44,590 nucleotides of DNA, taken from NCBI GenBank assembly GCA_018377235.1, contig JAGZZT010000019.1:1-44590 (forward strand), read 5' to 3'. The notes below the pieces were generated by a model. That model made no database searches. It worked only from the letters and a program-made list of their open reading frames with translations, and was not told the origin of the DNA. The stretch is from Clostridium sp. (GTDB lineage Bacteria > Bacillota > Clostridia > Lachnospirales > Lachnospiraceae). Below are positions 15,646-24,244 of the stretch, in pieces. The position numbers and the translations under genes are program-made. The first letter of the stretch is position 1. Each line of letters starts with the position of its first letter.

Positions 15646-16527
15646 CTATTCTGGAAGCATGCCATTTTCCTTTAAAACCCAGCGGGCCACCGCCTGGTTT
15701 GTATCAATCCAGGCGCCGCGGGCTATCATATAGCCAATCAGCTCTTTGAGCATATTGACGCGGCTGGCGCGGCCGATAAACTGAGGATGAAGTACAAAGT
15801 TAATCATTCTTCCTTCGTCTGCCAGAGTGTCGAATTCCTCTTTCCAGATTTCGAGCATTTCCCCGGGAGATTTAAGTTCATAGCGTTCCGGAGCGCTGTC
15901 GGTGTAGAAGTCGTAGGCCGTATCATCGAAGATGGAATCTTTGGGAACTTCCACCAGTGGGATTTTTACTCCGTCCAGCTCATGAATAAATGGACCGTCA
16001 CTGTTGCGCCAGTTGGAGCTTGCGATATAACCCCGCTCTACAAAAAGACGCAGGCTGTAGTCGTGAATGACTCCGCCGGGAGCACGATGGCTGACCATCT
16101 GCTGGCCAGTCAATTGTTTGATGAGTTTTTCACACCGATCCATAGTGGCGTTCTCCTGCTCATAGGTAGTGGTGGAGAATTCTTCGTGAAAATAGCCGTG
16201 GAAGCCAATCTCATGGCCTCTTGCGGCGATTTCTTTTACCACTTCTGGATAGTTGTCTGCCACTACGCCCGGTACGAAGAAAGTTGCTTTCAGACCGAAG
16301 CTGTCTAACATATTTAAAATTCTGGGAACACCCTGGATAGGACCGTAGGCTCCTCTGGACAGATTTGTTATATGGTCGGCATTTCCATCGCCTCTGGTGG
16401 TCCACATGGTTTCTGCGTCCAGATCAAAGGCCAGCATAACGGCAATTCGTTTTTCATTTGGCCAGGAAATCTTCAGGTCACCGGAGAATTTGGCGGGGAA
16501 TACCTTGTCAAAACGGCTGGAATCCAT
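15646..16527 (-). CDS. Polysaccharide deacetylase-family protein (PuuE-like), copy 2
   Basis: A 293-residue NodB-fold metal hydrolase. Motif 1 AFDLDAE provides the catalytic and metal Asp pair, and GHEIGFHGYFHEE (HGYxH) provides the two metal-binding His. The MVSHRAPGG segment is the motif-3-like arginine and VLHPQFIGR holds a late conserved His. No signal peptide, so it is cytosolic. The overall pattern is that of the PuuE/allantoinase-like branch rather than secreted chitin deacetylases, so the substrate may be a small amide. The ATG follows the stop of the upstream paralogue with no gap (TAA-ATG), and AAAGGAGG is inside the upstream gene: strict coupling. Confidence 0.85.
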   Translation of the reverse strand: MDSSRFDKVFPAKFSGDLKISWPNEKRIAVMLAFDLDAETMWTTRGDGNADHITNLSRGAYGPIQGVPRILNMLDSFGLKATFFVPGVVADNYPEVVKEIAARGHEIGFHGYFHEEFSTTTYEQENATMDRCEKLIKQLTGQQMVSHRAPGGVIHDYSLRLFVERGYIASSNWRNSDGPFIHELDGVKIPLVEVPKDSIFDDTAYDFYTDSAPERYELKSPGEMLEIWKEEFDTLADEGRMINFVLHPQFIGRASRVNMLKELIGYMIARGAWIDTNQAVARWVLKENGMLPE

Positions 16528-17436
16528 TTACAGCGCCTCCTTTCTCTGCTGTTCAGTGTCGGCACAGCTGTTTAACTGTCCGTTCTTGCTTAGGACATAC
16601 CGGGCCGCTTCCTCGCAGGTGGTAATCCAGGCGCCGTGGCCTTTCATATAGGAAATAAAGTCTCCAACCATGGCGATGCGGCTGGCGCGGCCAATCATCT
16701 GGGGATGAAGTTTTAAGACAAAGATCTTGTCTCCCTCCTCAGCCAGACCATCAAATTCGGCTTTCCAGTTTCCAAACACTTCCCGGTTTGTATACATGGC
16801 GCGGACAGCTGGGTCGCTGAAGGTAAAATAATAATAGGTAAAATCATCCATCATGACATCGTTTGGAAGCTCTATCAGGGGGAGCGGTTTTCCGTCCTGC
16901 TCCCACAGGTATGCGTAGTCGCAGTCCTTCATAGAAGAACTGTAGAGGTATCCGCGTTCTGCCAGAAGCTCATGGGTGAAGGGGTGGATAATGCTTTCCG
17001 GCCCCCGGTGTCCCACTGGCCGTTTTCCTGTAATAGCCATCAAAGCGGCTTCGCTCTTTTCAAGAATGGACGTCTCTTCCTCGCGGGAAATGCCTCGGAC
17101 CGACTCGTGAAGATAGCCATGGCAGGCCAGTTCATGGCCTCTCTCGTGGATTATGCGCACTTGTTCAGAATATTTTTCAGCGACAATACCTGGAACAAAA
17201 AAAGTGGATTTAATCTGGCAGGCATCCAGCATATCGAGACACCTTAAAAGTCCAGTGTGCGGTCCGTACTGGCCCCTGGAGAAATCGGTAAAGCCGATGG
17301 ATGTCCCTTTTGACCCGGCTCTGGAAATCCTTAAAAATTCAGCGTCAAAATCAAAGGTAACCATGACAGCGATCCGCTTTCCGTCTGGCCAGCAGATGCC
17401 AGGGCCGTTGGTTTTTCCGTCAGTAAAAACAGACAT
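16528..17436 (-). CDS. Polysaccharide deacetylase-family protein (PuuE-like), copy 1
   Basis: A 302-residue paralogue of the next gene, with the same order of motifs: TFDFDAE, GHELACHGYLHES, VGHRGPES and LKLHPQMIGRASR. The two proteins share the same layout throughout but differ at many positions, so the duplication is not recent. It is also cytosolic. The start is set at 17436, where AAAGGAGG lies 5 nt upstream; the upstream in-frame ATG at 17472 has no such site. The leader upstream has two possible promoters and an extensive fold. The pair might act as a heteromer. Confidence 0.85.
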   Translation of the reverse strand: MSVFTDGKTNGPGICWPDGKRIAVMVTFDFDAEFLRISRAGSKGTSIGFTDFSRGQYGPHTGLLRCLDMLDACQIKSTFFVPGIVAEKYSEQVRIIHERGHELACHGYLHESVRGISREEETSILEKSEAALMAITGKRPVGHRGPESIIHPFTHELLAERGYLYSSSMKDCDYAYLWEQDGKPLPLIELPNDVMMDDFTYYYFTFSDPAVRAMYTNREVFGNWKAEFDGLAEEGDKIFVLKLHPQMIGRASRIAMVGDFISYMKGHGAWITTCEEAARYVLSKNGQLNSCADTEQQRKEAL

Positions 17437-17471
17437 AGGTTCCTCCTTTATAAAAAATGATTCAATCTGCA

Positions 17472-17499
17472 TATATACTCAATACTGGAGAATTTGCAA
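17472..17499 (-). promoter_or_regulatory. Possible proximal promoter of the deacetylase pair
   Basis: Reading leftward: TTGCAA (17499-17494), a 16-bp spacer and TATATA (17477-17472). The spacer contains one arm (17480-17490) of the 11-bp inverted repeat, so if this promoter is used the repeat would act as an operator rather than as RNA. Confidence 0.4.
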
Positions 17500-17604
17500 A
17501 AAAATACTCTGTCTGCGAAAAAACGGAGTTCCAGAGGACGGAAAGGTTTGGCTTCACAACAGGAAAATAGACCTGAAGATCGTCTCTGAACCGCTCCAGT
17601 ATTG
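17480..17604 (-). ncRNA. Candidate structured leader RNA (riboswitch-like)
   Basis: The leftward leader folds by inspection into a closed junction. P1 is CAATACTGGAG (17604-17594) with CTCCAGTATTG (17490-17480), 11 perfect pairs. P2 is GTTCAGAGACG with CGTCCTCTGGAAC (17591-17581 and 17540-17528), with two single-base bulges. An inner CTTCAGG...CCTG hairpin sits within P2. P3 is ACTCCG with CGGAGT-like ACTCTG (17529-17524 and 17511-17506). It ends about 30 nt before the AAAGGAGG site. I do not recognise a known riboswitch class. Confidence 0.4.
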
Positions 17605-17625
17605 AAAAAACTACTGAATAATTCT

Positions 17626-17654
17626 ATTATACCACGGCAGGGACTGGATGGAAA
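17626..17654 (-). promoter_or_regulatory. Possible distal promoter of the deacetylase pair
   Basis: Reading leftward: TTTCCA (17654-17649), a 17-bp spacer and TATAAT (17631-17626). The -10 is perfect and the -35 is weak. Use of it would place the whole foldable leader in the mRNA. Confidence 0.5.
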
Positions 17655-17724
17655 GGATGGAATAAAAATGAAGAGAAAAAAGATAAAAAATGTCGGGGAA
17701 TGAAAAAAATAATGAAAAAAGGAA

Positions 17725-17753
17725 TTGCATAGAGTGCATATTTATGCTATTAT
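17725..17753 (+). promoter_or_regulatory. Promoter with dyad for the amino-acid ABC importer
   Basis: TTGCAT (17725-17730), a 17-bp spacer and TATTAT (17748-17753). The spacer carries TGCATATTTATGCT (17736-17749), an imperfect dyad resembling an ArgR/AhrC ARG box (10 of 14 positions against TGAATAATTATTCA). This is consistent with repression by arginine but is not proof. Confidence 0.6.
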
Positions 17754-17807
17754 AAGAACCAGTCAACCAAGAAACTGAAAAAGAGGAATGGAATGAGGAG
17801 AATGATT

Positions 17808-18686
17808 ATGAGAAAGATAGCATTGACATTACTTACAGCGCTTACGGTCAGCGTTCTGGCGGGATGTTCAGGAAGCGGCACTCCGGCAGAGACTGCGGCA
17901 GCAGGTACAGAGGCAGCAGAGACTACAACGGCGGCAGAGGAGACTTCTGCAGGAGCAGAGGGAGAGGACGCGGAGGTTTCTGCGGACAATCCGTTTAACG
18001 GAAAAACAGTAAAGGTAGGCTGTTCTTCCACATTTGTACCGTTTGAATCCATTGAGATGGATGCTAAGGGAAATAAAACATATGTAGGAATGAACATTGA
18101 TATTGTGACAGAGGTTGTGGAAAAGAACGGCGGAACAGTAGAATTCCAGGATATGCCGTTTAAGAGCCTGACAGCGGCAATTCAGGCAGGACAGATTGAT
18201 TTCTGCAGCGGCGGTATGGCTCCGACAGAGGAAAGAAAGAAAACTCTTGATTTTTCTGAAATTTTCTTCTATCCGAGAAACGGAATCGTATACAGAGAAG
18301 GGGATAATTATACAACGCTTGACTCTCTGGAAGGAAAGACAGTTGCATATGTATTCGGAACTAACTACCAGCAGGTAGCCGAGAGTATCGAAGGTGTAAA
18401 GGCTGTTGGAATCCAGGGCAGCCCGGCCTGCATAGAGGAGGTTAAGAGCAAGAGAGCAGACGCATGTATCGTGGATGGTGCCGGAGCGGTAGAGTTCTTA
18501 AAGCAGAACACAGGGCTTGAGTTAAGCCTGTTAGATAAGAACGAGGCAGACTGTTTCGCCATTGGATTCCCGAAGGATTCTCCATACTATGAGACCTTTA
18601 ACGAGACATTAAAGGAAATGATGGAGAGCGGAGAGCTGGACGAGATCATTGCAGAGCATTTAAGCGAGGAGTTTATCGCCGACTAG
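17808..18686 (+). CDS. Polar amino-acid ABC transporter, substrate-binding lipoprotein
   Basis: A 292-residue family-3 solute-binding protein. The signal peptide ends in lipobox LAGC (Cys20), followed by a Thr/Glu/Ala-rich linker to about residue 55. The binding domain begins VKVGCSSTFVPFE and contains GMNIDIVTEV, GQIDFCSGGMAPTEERKK and the hinge segment LEGKTVAYVFGTNYQ. It captures a polar amino acid outside the membrane and passes it to the permease encoded next. AGGAG lies 7 nt before the ATG at 17808; an ATG five codons earlier is also possible. Arginine, cystine or glutamine cannot be told apart here, though the ARG-box-like dyad favours a basic amino acid. Confidence 0.9.
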   Translation: MRKIALTLLTALTVSVLAGCSGSGTPAETAAAGTEAAETTTAAEETSAGAEGEDAEVSADNPFNGKTVKVGCSSTFVPFESIEMDAKGNKTYVGMNIDIVTEVVEKNGGTVEFQDMPFKSLTAAIQAGQIDFCSGGMAPTEERKKTLDFSEIFFYPRNGIVYREGDNYTTLDSLEGKTVAYVFGTNYQQVAESIEGVKAVGIQGSPACIEEVKSKRADACIVDGAGAVEFLKQNTGLELSLLDKNEADCFAIGFPKDSPYYETFNETLKEMMESGELDEIIAEHLSEEFIAD

Positions 18687-18694
18687 GCGGACTG

Positions 18695-18721
18695 CGGCAG
18701 GACGGATACCACGTCCTGCCG
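18695..18721 (+). terminator. Intercistronic hairpin after the binding-protein gene
   Basis: CGGCAGGAC (18695-18703) and GTCCTGCCG (18713-18721) pair perfectly. There is no U-run. In importer operons such a hairpin typically protects the binding-protein mRNA and reduces downstream expression, giving more binding protein than membrane subunits. Confidence 0.55.
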
Positions 18722-18840
18722 TTCGCTGTGCGGGAGGATACGCCGCCAGAACAGTGATTAAAAGAAGAAACTGAATGGACAAGATAATTAAAAGAAATTT
18801 TAAAGGGAAATAAAAAACTGATACAGAAAGGATAACAGAT

Positions 18841-19509
18841 ATGAGCCTTGATTTTTCAAGCGTATGGCAGTACTGGCCGTTTTTGTGGCACGGAGCGGTT
18901 CTGACGCTTCAGATGACGTTTTTGTGTCTGATCTGCGGTTTTGTGCTGGGTGTCATTTTATCGTTAATTAAAATCAGCAAATGCGCGCCGCTTGTATGGT
19001 TTGGACGCTTTTACACCTCAATTTTCCGGGGAACTCCGCTGCTGGTGCAGCTGTGTATCGTACACTTTGGACTGCCCCAGCTTCTGGGAGTGACGTTCAC
19101 AGCCGTTCAGTCGGGAATTTTAACCTTCTCTCTGAATTCGGCTGCCTATGTGTCTGAGATTTTCAGAGGAGGCATTCAGGCCATTGACAAGGGGCAGTAC
19201 GAGGCGGCTGCGTCCCTGGGCGTCAGCTACCGGGATATGATGAAGGATATTATTCTTCCTCAGGCGGTGAAGCATGTGCTTCCAAGCCTTGTCAACGAGG
19301 CAGTAGCTCTTTTAAAGGAGACCTCTATTCTTTCCTACATCGGAGCGGTAGAGCTTTTAAGAGCGGCAGATCAGATCACAGTTATGACGTACAGGTTCTT
19401 TGAGCCGTACCTTGTGATTGCTTTAATTTACTATATATTTGTAATGGTTCTGTCCACACTGGCAGGCCGTCTGGAAAGGTGGGTGAACAGAAGTGATAGA
19501 GTTTCATAA
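18841..19509 (+). CDS. Polar amino-acid ABC transporter, permease
   Basis: A 222-residue HisM/GlnP-type inner-membrane subunit with about five helices. The N-terminal segment YWPFLWHGAVLTLQMT is typical of the His/Glu/Gln permease family. The cytoplasmic coupling motif reads EAAASLGVSYRDMMKDIILPQAVKH (EAA loop, about 120-144). It forms the translocation channel as a dimer with the ATPase encoded next. The ribosome site is GAAAGGA, and the 3' end overlaps the ATPase gene by 17 bp, indicating coupled translation. Confidence 0.93.
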   Translation: MSLDFSSVWQYWPFLWHGAVLTLQMTFLCLICGFVLGVILSLIKISKCAPLVWFGRFYTSIFRGTPLLVQLCIVHFGLPQLLGVTFTAVQSGILTFSLNSAAYVSEIFRGGIQAIDKGQYEAAASLGVSYRDMMKDIILPQAVKHVLPSLVNEAVALLKETSILSYIGAVELLRAADQITVMTYRFFEPYLVIALIYYIFVMVLSTLAGRLERWVNRSDRVS

Positions 19510-20215
19510 CGTACATAAGAGCTTTGGAAAACTGGAGGTCTTAAAGGGGATTGACTTTAAGATTGAGAAGGGACAGGTGGTAACTCTGATTGGTCCGTCC
19601 GGTTCGGGAAAGTCTACCATTCTGCGGTGTATTAACCTGCTTGAAAAGCCGGACAGCGGAACCGTGCTCATAGAGGGGCAGGATATTACGGAAAAGAAGG
19701 CTGACATTCAGAGAATCCGGAAGGATATTGGAATGGTATTCCAGCATTTTAATCTGTTCCCCCACATGACTGTGATGGAGAATATGATCTATGCTCCGGT
19801 TCGGGTAAATAAGCTGTCCAAAGAGGAAGCGAAGAAAAAGGCTATGGAGCTGCTGGGGCTGGTTGGACTGACGGAAAAGGCTGACGCATATCCTAACAAG
19901 CTGTCAGGCGGCCAGAAGCAGAGAATTGCCATTGCCAGAGCGCTGGCTATGGAACCGAAGATTATGCTGTTTGACGAGCCTACCAGCGCCCTGGATCCAG
20001 AGATGGTAAAGGAAGTTCTGGAGGTTATCAAAGGACTGGCTCATACGGGAATTACTATGGCGCTTGTCACACATGAGATGGGCTTTGCGAGAGAGGTTTC
20101 AGACAGGATATGCTTTATTGATGAAGGAAAAATACTGGAGGATACAACTCCGGAGGCATTTTTCTCCCAGCCGTCCACAGACAGGGCGAAAGCATTTTTA
20201 GATAAGGTACTGTAA
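19493..20215 (+). CDS. Polar amino-acid ABC transporter, ATP-binding protein
   Basis: A 240-residue ATPase of the GlnQ/HisP type, energising the importer. Walker A is GPSGSGKST (33-41), the Q-loop is in VFQHFNLFPH, the signature is LSGGQKQR, Walker B is IMLFDEPTSALD, and the switch His is in LVTHEMGFA. Length is standard. The start is GTG at 19493 inside the end of the permease gene, with AGGTGG about 10 nt upstream. It is the last gene of the operon, closed by the terminator at 20230. Confidence 0.95.
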   Translation: MIEFHNVHKSFGKLEVLKGIDFKIEKGQVVTLIGPSGSGKSTILRCINLLEKPDSGTVLIEGQDITEKKADIQRIRKDIGMVFQHFNLFPHMTVMENMIYAPVRVNKLSKEEAKKKAMELLGLVGLTEKADAYPNKLSGGQKQRIAIARALAMEPKIMLFDEPTSALDPEMVKEVLEVIKGLAHTGITMALVTHEMGFAREVSDRICFIDEGKILEDTTPEAFFSQPSTDRAKAFLDKVL

Positions 20216-20229
20216 AATGGGAAATACTA

Positions 20230-20264
20230 GAAGGAGCTGCCGGAAAACCGGACAGCTTCTTTTC
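20230..20264 (+). terminator. Terminator of the amino-acid importer operon
   Basis: GAAGGAGCTGCCGG, loop AAAA, CCGGACAGCTTCTTTT: a strong GC stem with few mismatches followed by T residues, 13 bp after the ATPase stop. Confidence 0.85.
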
Positions 20265-20328
20265 ATGTAAGGAAGGAAAAGCTTTTCTGGGAAAGAAAAG
20301 AGGACTGAAGAGAGAGAAGGGAAAAATA

Positions 20329-21690
20329 ATGAGTAAAAAAAGCAGCAGTATGCTGACCGACTATCCGGGAAAGGCTCTTTTGCTTTTTGCGTTTCCCCTG
20401 ATTTTGGGAAATTTGTTCCAGCAGTTTTATAATATTATGGATTCGGTCGTAGTGGGGAAATTTGTCAGCGAGAACGCGCTGGCTTCTGTGGGCGCCTCCT
20501 ACGCGGTTACGAACGTGTTTATTGCCGTTGCCATCGGAGGAGGCATGGGAAGCTCGGTGATTATTTCCCAGTTTCTGGGAGCCGGACGGCTGACGAAGAT
20601 GAAAACGGCTGTGTCCACGACGCTGATTTCCTTTCTGGTAATCAGCGCGGCGCTGGGGGCCTTCGGCCTTGCGTTTAACGACAGGATTTTGAGTCTGATG
20701 AACGTGCCGGACAATATTTTCGCGGATGCGGCTCTTTATCTGCGGATTTATTTCTGGGGACTGCCCTTTTTGTTCATGTACAACGTTCAGGCCTCGGTGT
20801 TCAACTCTCTGGGAGATTCCAGGACGCCTCTCAAGCTGCTGATTTTTTCATCTTTGCTGAATATTGTCCTGGATCTGCTGTTTGTCATTGAGTTCCACAT
20901 GGCTGTGAGAGGCGTGGCTGTGGCGACCCTGATTGCCCAGGGGCTCTCGGCAGCGCTCTCCTTCCTTATTCTTATGAGGAAGCTGAGAGGATACAGGCAG
21001 GATGAAGAAGATTTCCGGTTCTACGACAGAGAGATGGCTGGGTCTATGACGAGGGTAGCTCTGCCCTCCATTCTTCAGCAGTCTATTGTCCAGCTGGGAA
21101 TTCTATTGGTTCAGTCTGTAGTGAATACGTTCGGTTCTTCTGTGATTGCGGGATATTCGGCAGGGACGAGAATTGAATCCATTTCTATCGTGCCTATGCT
21201 GGCCATGGGAAACGCCATGTCTACCTTTACAGCTCAAAATATGGGAGCTGGAAATGAAAAACGGGTAAGAGAGGGATATAGAATCTGTTATTTGGCCCTG
21301 GCTGGTTTTGCAGCAGTGCTCTGCATTTTAACACAGGTATTTGGAGAGCTGTTTATTTCTGCTTTTTTGGATGCAGAGGCCAGCGCGGAGGCATTTTCTG
21401 TAGGAATAGCCTATGCGGGATTTGTCTCTTTCTTCTATATATTAATCGGTCTCAAGGCTACTACAGACGGCCTTTTGAGAGGCGCCGGAGATATGAAGGT
21501 ATTTACTGCGGCCAACCTGGCTAATCTGGCTATCCGTGTCTTTGTGGCAAATTATTTCGCGCCGCGCTATGGGGTTCAGTTTGTCTGGTACGCCGTTCCT
21601 CTGGGCTGGGCCGCTAATTACCTGATTTCTTTTTTATGGTATCTCACAGGACACTGGAGCCGGATAAGGCTGGTGGAGAGGAAAAGATAG
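20329..21690 (+). CDS. MATE-family efflux transporter
   Basis: A 453-residue integral membrane protein with about 12 helices in two homologous halves, as in the multidrug and toxic compound extrusion family driven by Na+ or H+ gradients. The N-terminal FPLILGNLFQQFYNIMDSVVVGKF is the family hallmark, and the second half begins near RVALPSILQQSIVQLGILLVQ. It belongs to the DinF/NorM-like clostridial group; the substrate is unknown. The start has GAAGGG upstream. It is monocistronic, facing the two-component system with a shared terminator. Confidence 0.92.
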   Translation: MSKKSSSMLTDYPGKALLLFAFPLILGNLFQQFYNIMDSVVVGKFVSENALASVGASYAVTNVFIAVAIGGGMGSSVIISQFLGAGRLTKMKTAVSTTLISFLVISAALGAFGLAFNDRILSLMNVPDNIFADAALYLRIYFWGLPFLFMYNVQASVFNSLGDSRTPLKLLIFSSLLNIVLDLLFVIEFHMAVRGVAVATLIAQGLSAALSFLILMRKLRGYRQDEEDFRFYDREMAGSMTRVALPSILQQSIVQLGILLVQSVVNTFGSSVIAGYSAGTRIESISIVPMLAMGNAMSTFTAQNMGAGNEKRVREGYRICYLALAGFAAVLCILTQVFGELFISAFLDAEASAEAFSVGIAYAGFVSFFYILIGLKATTDGLLRGAGDMKVFTAANLANLAIRVFVANYFAPRYGVQFVWYAVPLGWAANYLISFLWYLTGHWSRIRLVERKR

Positions 21691-21825
21691 GGAGATATAT
21701 GCACGGGGAAACTTTTCTTGTTCCACTTAAAGTTGCCGAAAATTTTCCTGGCGCATAAGAAGGCGGAAGGATGTTTATTGAAGCAGATTTGGCCTATGAC
21801 AGAAACAAAAGCGTAATCTCAAAAT

Positions 21826-21872
21826 AAAAAGGAAGAAAAGAAGCGTCAGAAGCATTTCTCTTCTTCCTTTTT
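21826..21872. terminator. Bidirectional terminator between MATE and kinase genes
   Basis: AAAAAGGAAGAAAAGAAG pairs with CTTCTTCCTTTTTT across a loop. Runs of A on the left and T on the right give a U-tract on both strands, which suits the convergent genes. Confidence 0.8.
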
Positions 21873-21899
21873 TAGTCTTCAAATTTTAAACGGAACAGC

Positions 21900-24236
21900 C
21901 TACTCGGCTTCGCCTGCCTGTCCTTCCATAAGAATGACAGGAAACGCCACCTTAACCTTGAACAGATCTCCGTCAATGTAAATTTCAAAGGTTCCTCCCT
22001 GGAGCTGAGTCAGGCTTTGAGCGATGGACAGTCCAAGGCCGCTGCCCTCGGTGGTTCTGGCTACATCTCCGCGGACGAATCGCTCGGTAAGTTCTTCTGC
22101 ATTGATATTTAAAGGATTGGCAGAGATATTTTTAATGGTAAACACAGCCATGGAATCTTCTTCAGCTACATCTACATAGATACGGCTGCCTTCCAGGGCG
22201 TATTTGAAGGCATTATTATAGAGGTTTTCCAGAACCCGCCACAGACGCCGTCCGTCCGCTTCAATCAGGAGTGTATGCTCCGGAGCGGATGTGATCAGAT
22301 TCAGATGGCGGCTGGCGAATTTCTCTTCAAATTCACCGTTAGTCTGGTGAATCAGTTCAATAAAGTCCAGACGGCTGATTTCCAGCTTCAGATTTCCAGA
22401 GCTGGCTTTGGAGGCCTCCACCAGATCCTCTGTAAGATTCTTCAGCCGGTGGGATTTCTGTTCCAGCACATCCAAGTAGCGCAGGATTTTTTCATCCTGA
22501 ATATTTTCCCTTTTAATCAAGTCTACATAATTAATAATGGAGGTTAAAGGTGTCTTAATGTCGTGAGAGACATTGGTAATCAAATCTGCCTTCAGCCGTT
22601 CGCTCTTTACCTTTTCCGACAGAGCGGCCTCTAACCCCTTGCTGGCGTTATTGAGATTTTCAGCAGTTTCCCGGATCTTTCCGGAAAACTGTGCTAAATC
22701 TACCTGATAGGAGGTTTCTCCGTCTGCCAGATGGCGGATCGCCAGGTCGATCTTGTCGCGATCTGCAGAACGGCGGAACATAATGTAAAAGATCCACAGA
22801 TTCAGGCAGATCCACAGGGCTGCCAGCACTCCGATCATAATTTTAAGCGTCATAGAAAGAATATGCCACTTTAAATACAGGTATGCGGCGGTCAGGAGAA
22901 GAACCGTGCTGCAGATCAGATAGGCAGCGAAGGATGCAGTCAGCTGTCCGGCGAAGGTTTGTCCTGTAAAGAAAATGGACAGGCGCGTTCCCAACTTCCG
23001 AATCAGACTGTTCTTCCAGATAACCCCTGCTTTATACCGCCTGAGCAGGCTGAAGACAGCCAGCAGGGATCCTAAGTAGATAACAGCGGTGTAGAGTACT
23101 TTTTCTCCTACTGCCCAGGATTCTTCCGGAAGTGTCAGATGGAGTACCCGCACCAGAGTGTACCGGCATGCGAAGAGAGCCGCCCCAGTCATAAGGCACA
23201 GAAGCAGCATTCCCGTCTCTGTGCTGGTGTGATCAAAGGGAGCCAGAGAAGCTGATTTATCTCCATCTTCATGCTTTCCAGAAACGGATAGGAGATACAG
23301 AAGGGAGAAAGCTGCTGTAAGACCTCCCGCTGCCATTAGAGCGAAGCCCAGGAAGTAATAATTCTGCATTCTGACATAGTGGCGGTAATTGGCAGCATAA
23401 GCGTCATCAGCGGGATAGCTGGTATCCAGAGCTGCCAGAAGATAGTAGGTCTTTGTAGAATACGGATTATTGGCAGACAGGGCTGAAACAGTATCCAGGT
23501 CAATGGATTTAAAATTTGTGTCGTAAAACACAGAATTTCCCTGGAGACAGGCATACCGGCCGTAGTTTTTGACTGTTTCACGGTTCAGGCTTTTATCATT
23601 GGAAAAAGAGGTGATCCGCTTGGGATCTGACTCTGTATCCAGATATTCAATTTTAAAGTGAAGATTGCATGGCTGTTCAAAAAGCCTTTTATAGGTGGTG
23701 TAATACTGATTCAGGGTATTTAAAATTTCCAGAGAGATCTCTTCCAAGGAACAGTAGCGCATTCCTTCCTTTAAAGAAGTGTAGTATACATCCGGGCTGT
23801 TGGCAGACCATGCCACATATCCCTTTAAAGGCTTTCGATTTTCGTCCACCGCCACTGGCGTACATTGGAAATCCTCGTTCAGATAGTATCCTAAAGACTT
23901 CAGATATTTGATGATATCGTTCAGAGAAAAGGAACGCGTATCATTAGGTCCAAAGGTCATCTGCAGCATTTCCTTTGAAATGTCAATCGATCCTCCAGTG
24001 GCAAAGATTCCATGATATTCCATATATTGAAAAATATCAGACAGATCCTCATTGAAATACTGGGTAAATTCATCGGTGTCCTCATAGGAAATGCTGTGGA
24101 TTCTGGTAATTCCCACGCCCAGGTTGTCATTCATGTACATGATTCCCACACCGATAAATGTCAGAGCCAGAAAGAGCAGATGGACAATGCAGGCCGCGAT
24201 CTTACGCTGATATAAAGAAAGCTTTCGAATTGTCAT
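21900..24236 (-). CDS. Membrane sensor histidine kinase
   Basis: A 778-residue sensor. One helix (about 14-36) is followed by an extracytoplasmic domain of about 260 residues and then five further helices (from about 292 to 490). Next come a HAMP-like/coiled segment, the dimerisation domain with SHDIKTPLTS (phospho-acceptor His558), the N-box ENLYNNAFKYA and the G-box EGSGLGLSIA. All ATPase-core motifs needed for kinase activity are present. The stimulus is unknown; the large outer domain matches no family I recognise. It starts 8 bp after the response-regulator stop, so the pair forms one operon. No dedicated target gene is adjacent. Confidence 0.92.
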   Translation of the reverse strand: MTIRKLSLYQRKIAACIVHLLFLALTFIGVGIMYMNDNLGVGITRIHSISYEDTDEFTQYFNEDLSDIFQYMEYHGIFATGGSIDISKEMLQMTFGPNDTRSFSLNDIIKYLKSLGYYLNEDFQCTPVAVDENRKPLKGYVAWSANSPDVYYTSLKEGMRYCSLEEISLEILNTLNQYYTTYKRLFEQPCNLHFKIEYLDTESDPKRITSFSNDKSLNRETVKNYGRYACLQGNSVFYDTNFKSIDLDTVSALSANNPYSTKTYYLLAALDTSYPADDAYAANYRHYVRMQNYYFLGFALMAAGGLTAAFSLLYLLSVSGKHEDGDKSASLAPFDHTSTETGMLLLCLMTGAALFACRYTLVRVLHLTLPEESWAVGEKVLYTAVIYLGSLLAVFSLLRRYKAGVIWKNSLIRKLGTRLSIFFTGQTFAGQLTASFAAYLICSTVLLLTAAYLYLKWHILSMTLKIMIGVLAALWICLNLWIFYIMFRRSADRDKIDLAIRHLADGETSYQVDLAQFSGKIRETAENLNNASKGLEAALSEKVKSERLKADLITNVSHDIKTPLTSIINYVDLIKRENIQDEKILRYLDVLEQKSHRLKNLTEDLVEASKASSGNLKLEISRLDFIELIHQTNGEFEEKFASRHLNLITSAPEHTLLIEADGRRLWRVLENLYNNAFKYALEGSRIYVDVAEEDSMAVFTIKNISANPLNINAEELTERFVRGDVARTTEGSGLGLSIAQSLTQLQGGTFEIYIDGDLFKVKVAFPVILMEGQAGEAE

Positions 24237-24244
24237 AACGTCAC

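Noticed and set aside
21771..21827. 18-codon frame between the MATE gene and its terminator
   Set aside because: GGAAGG touches the ATG directly, leaving no spacing for initiation, and the peptide is too short to judge.
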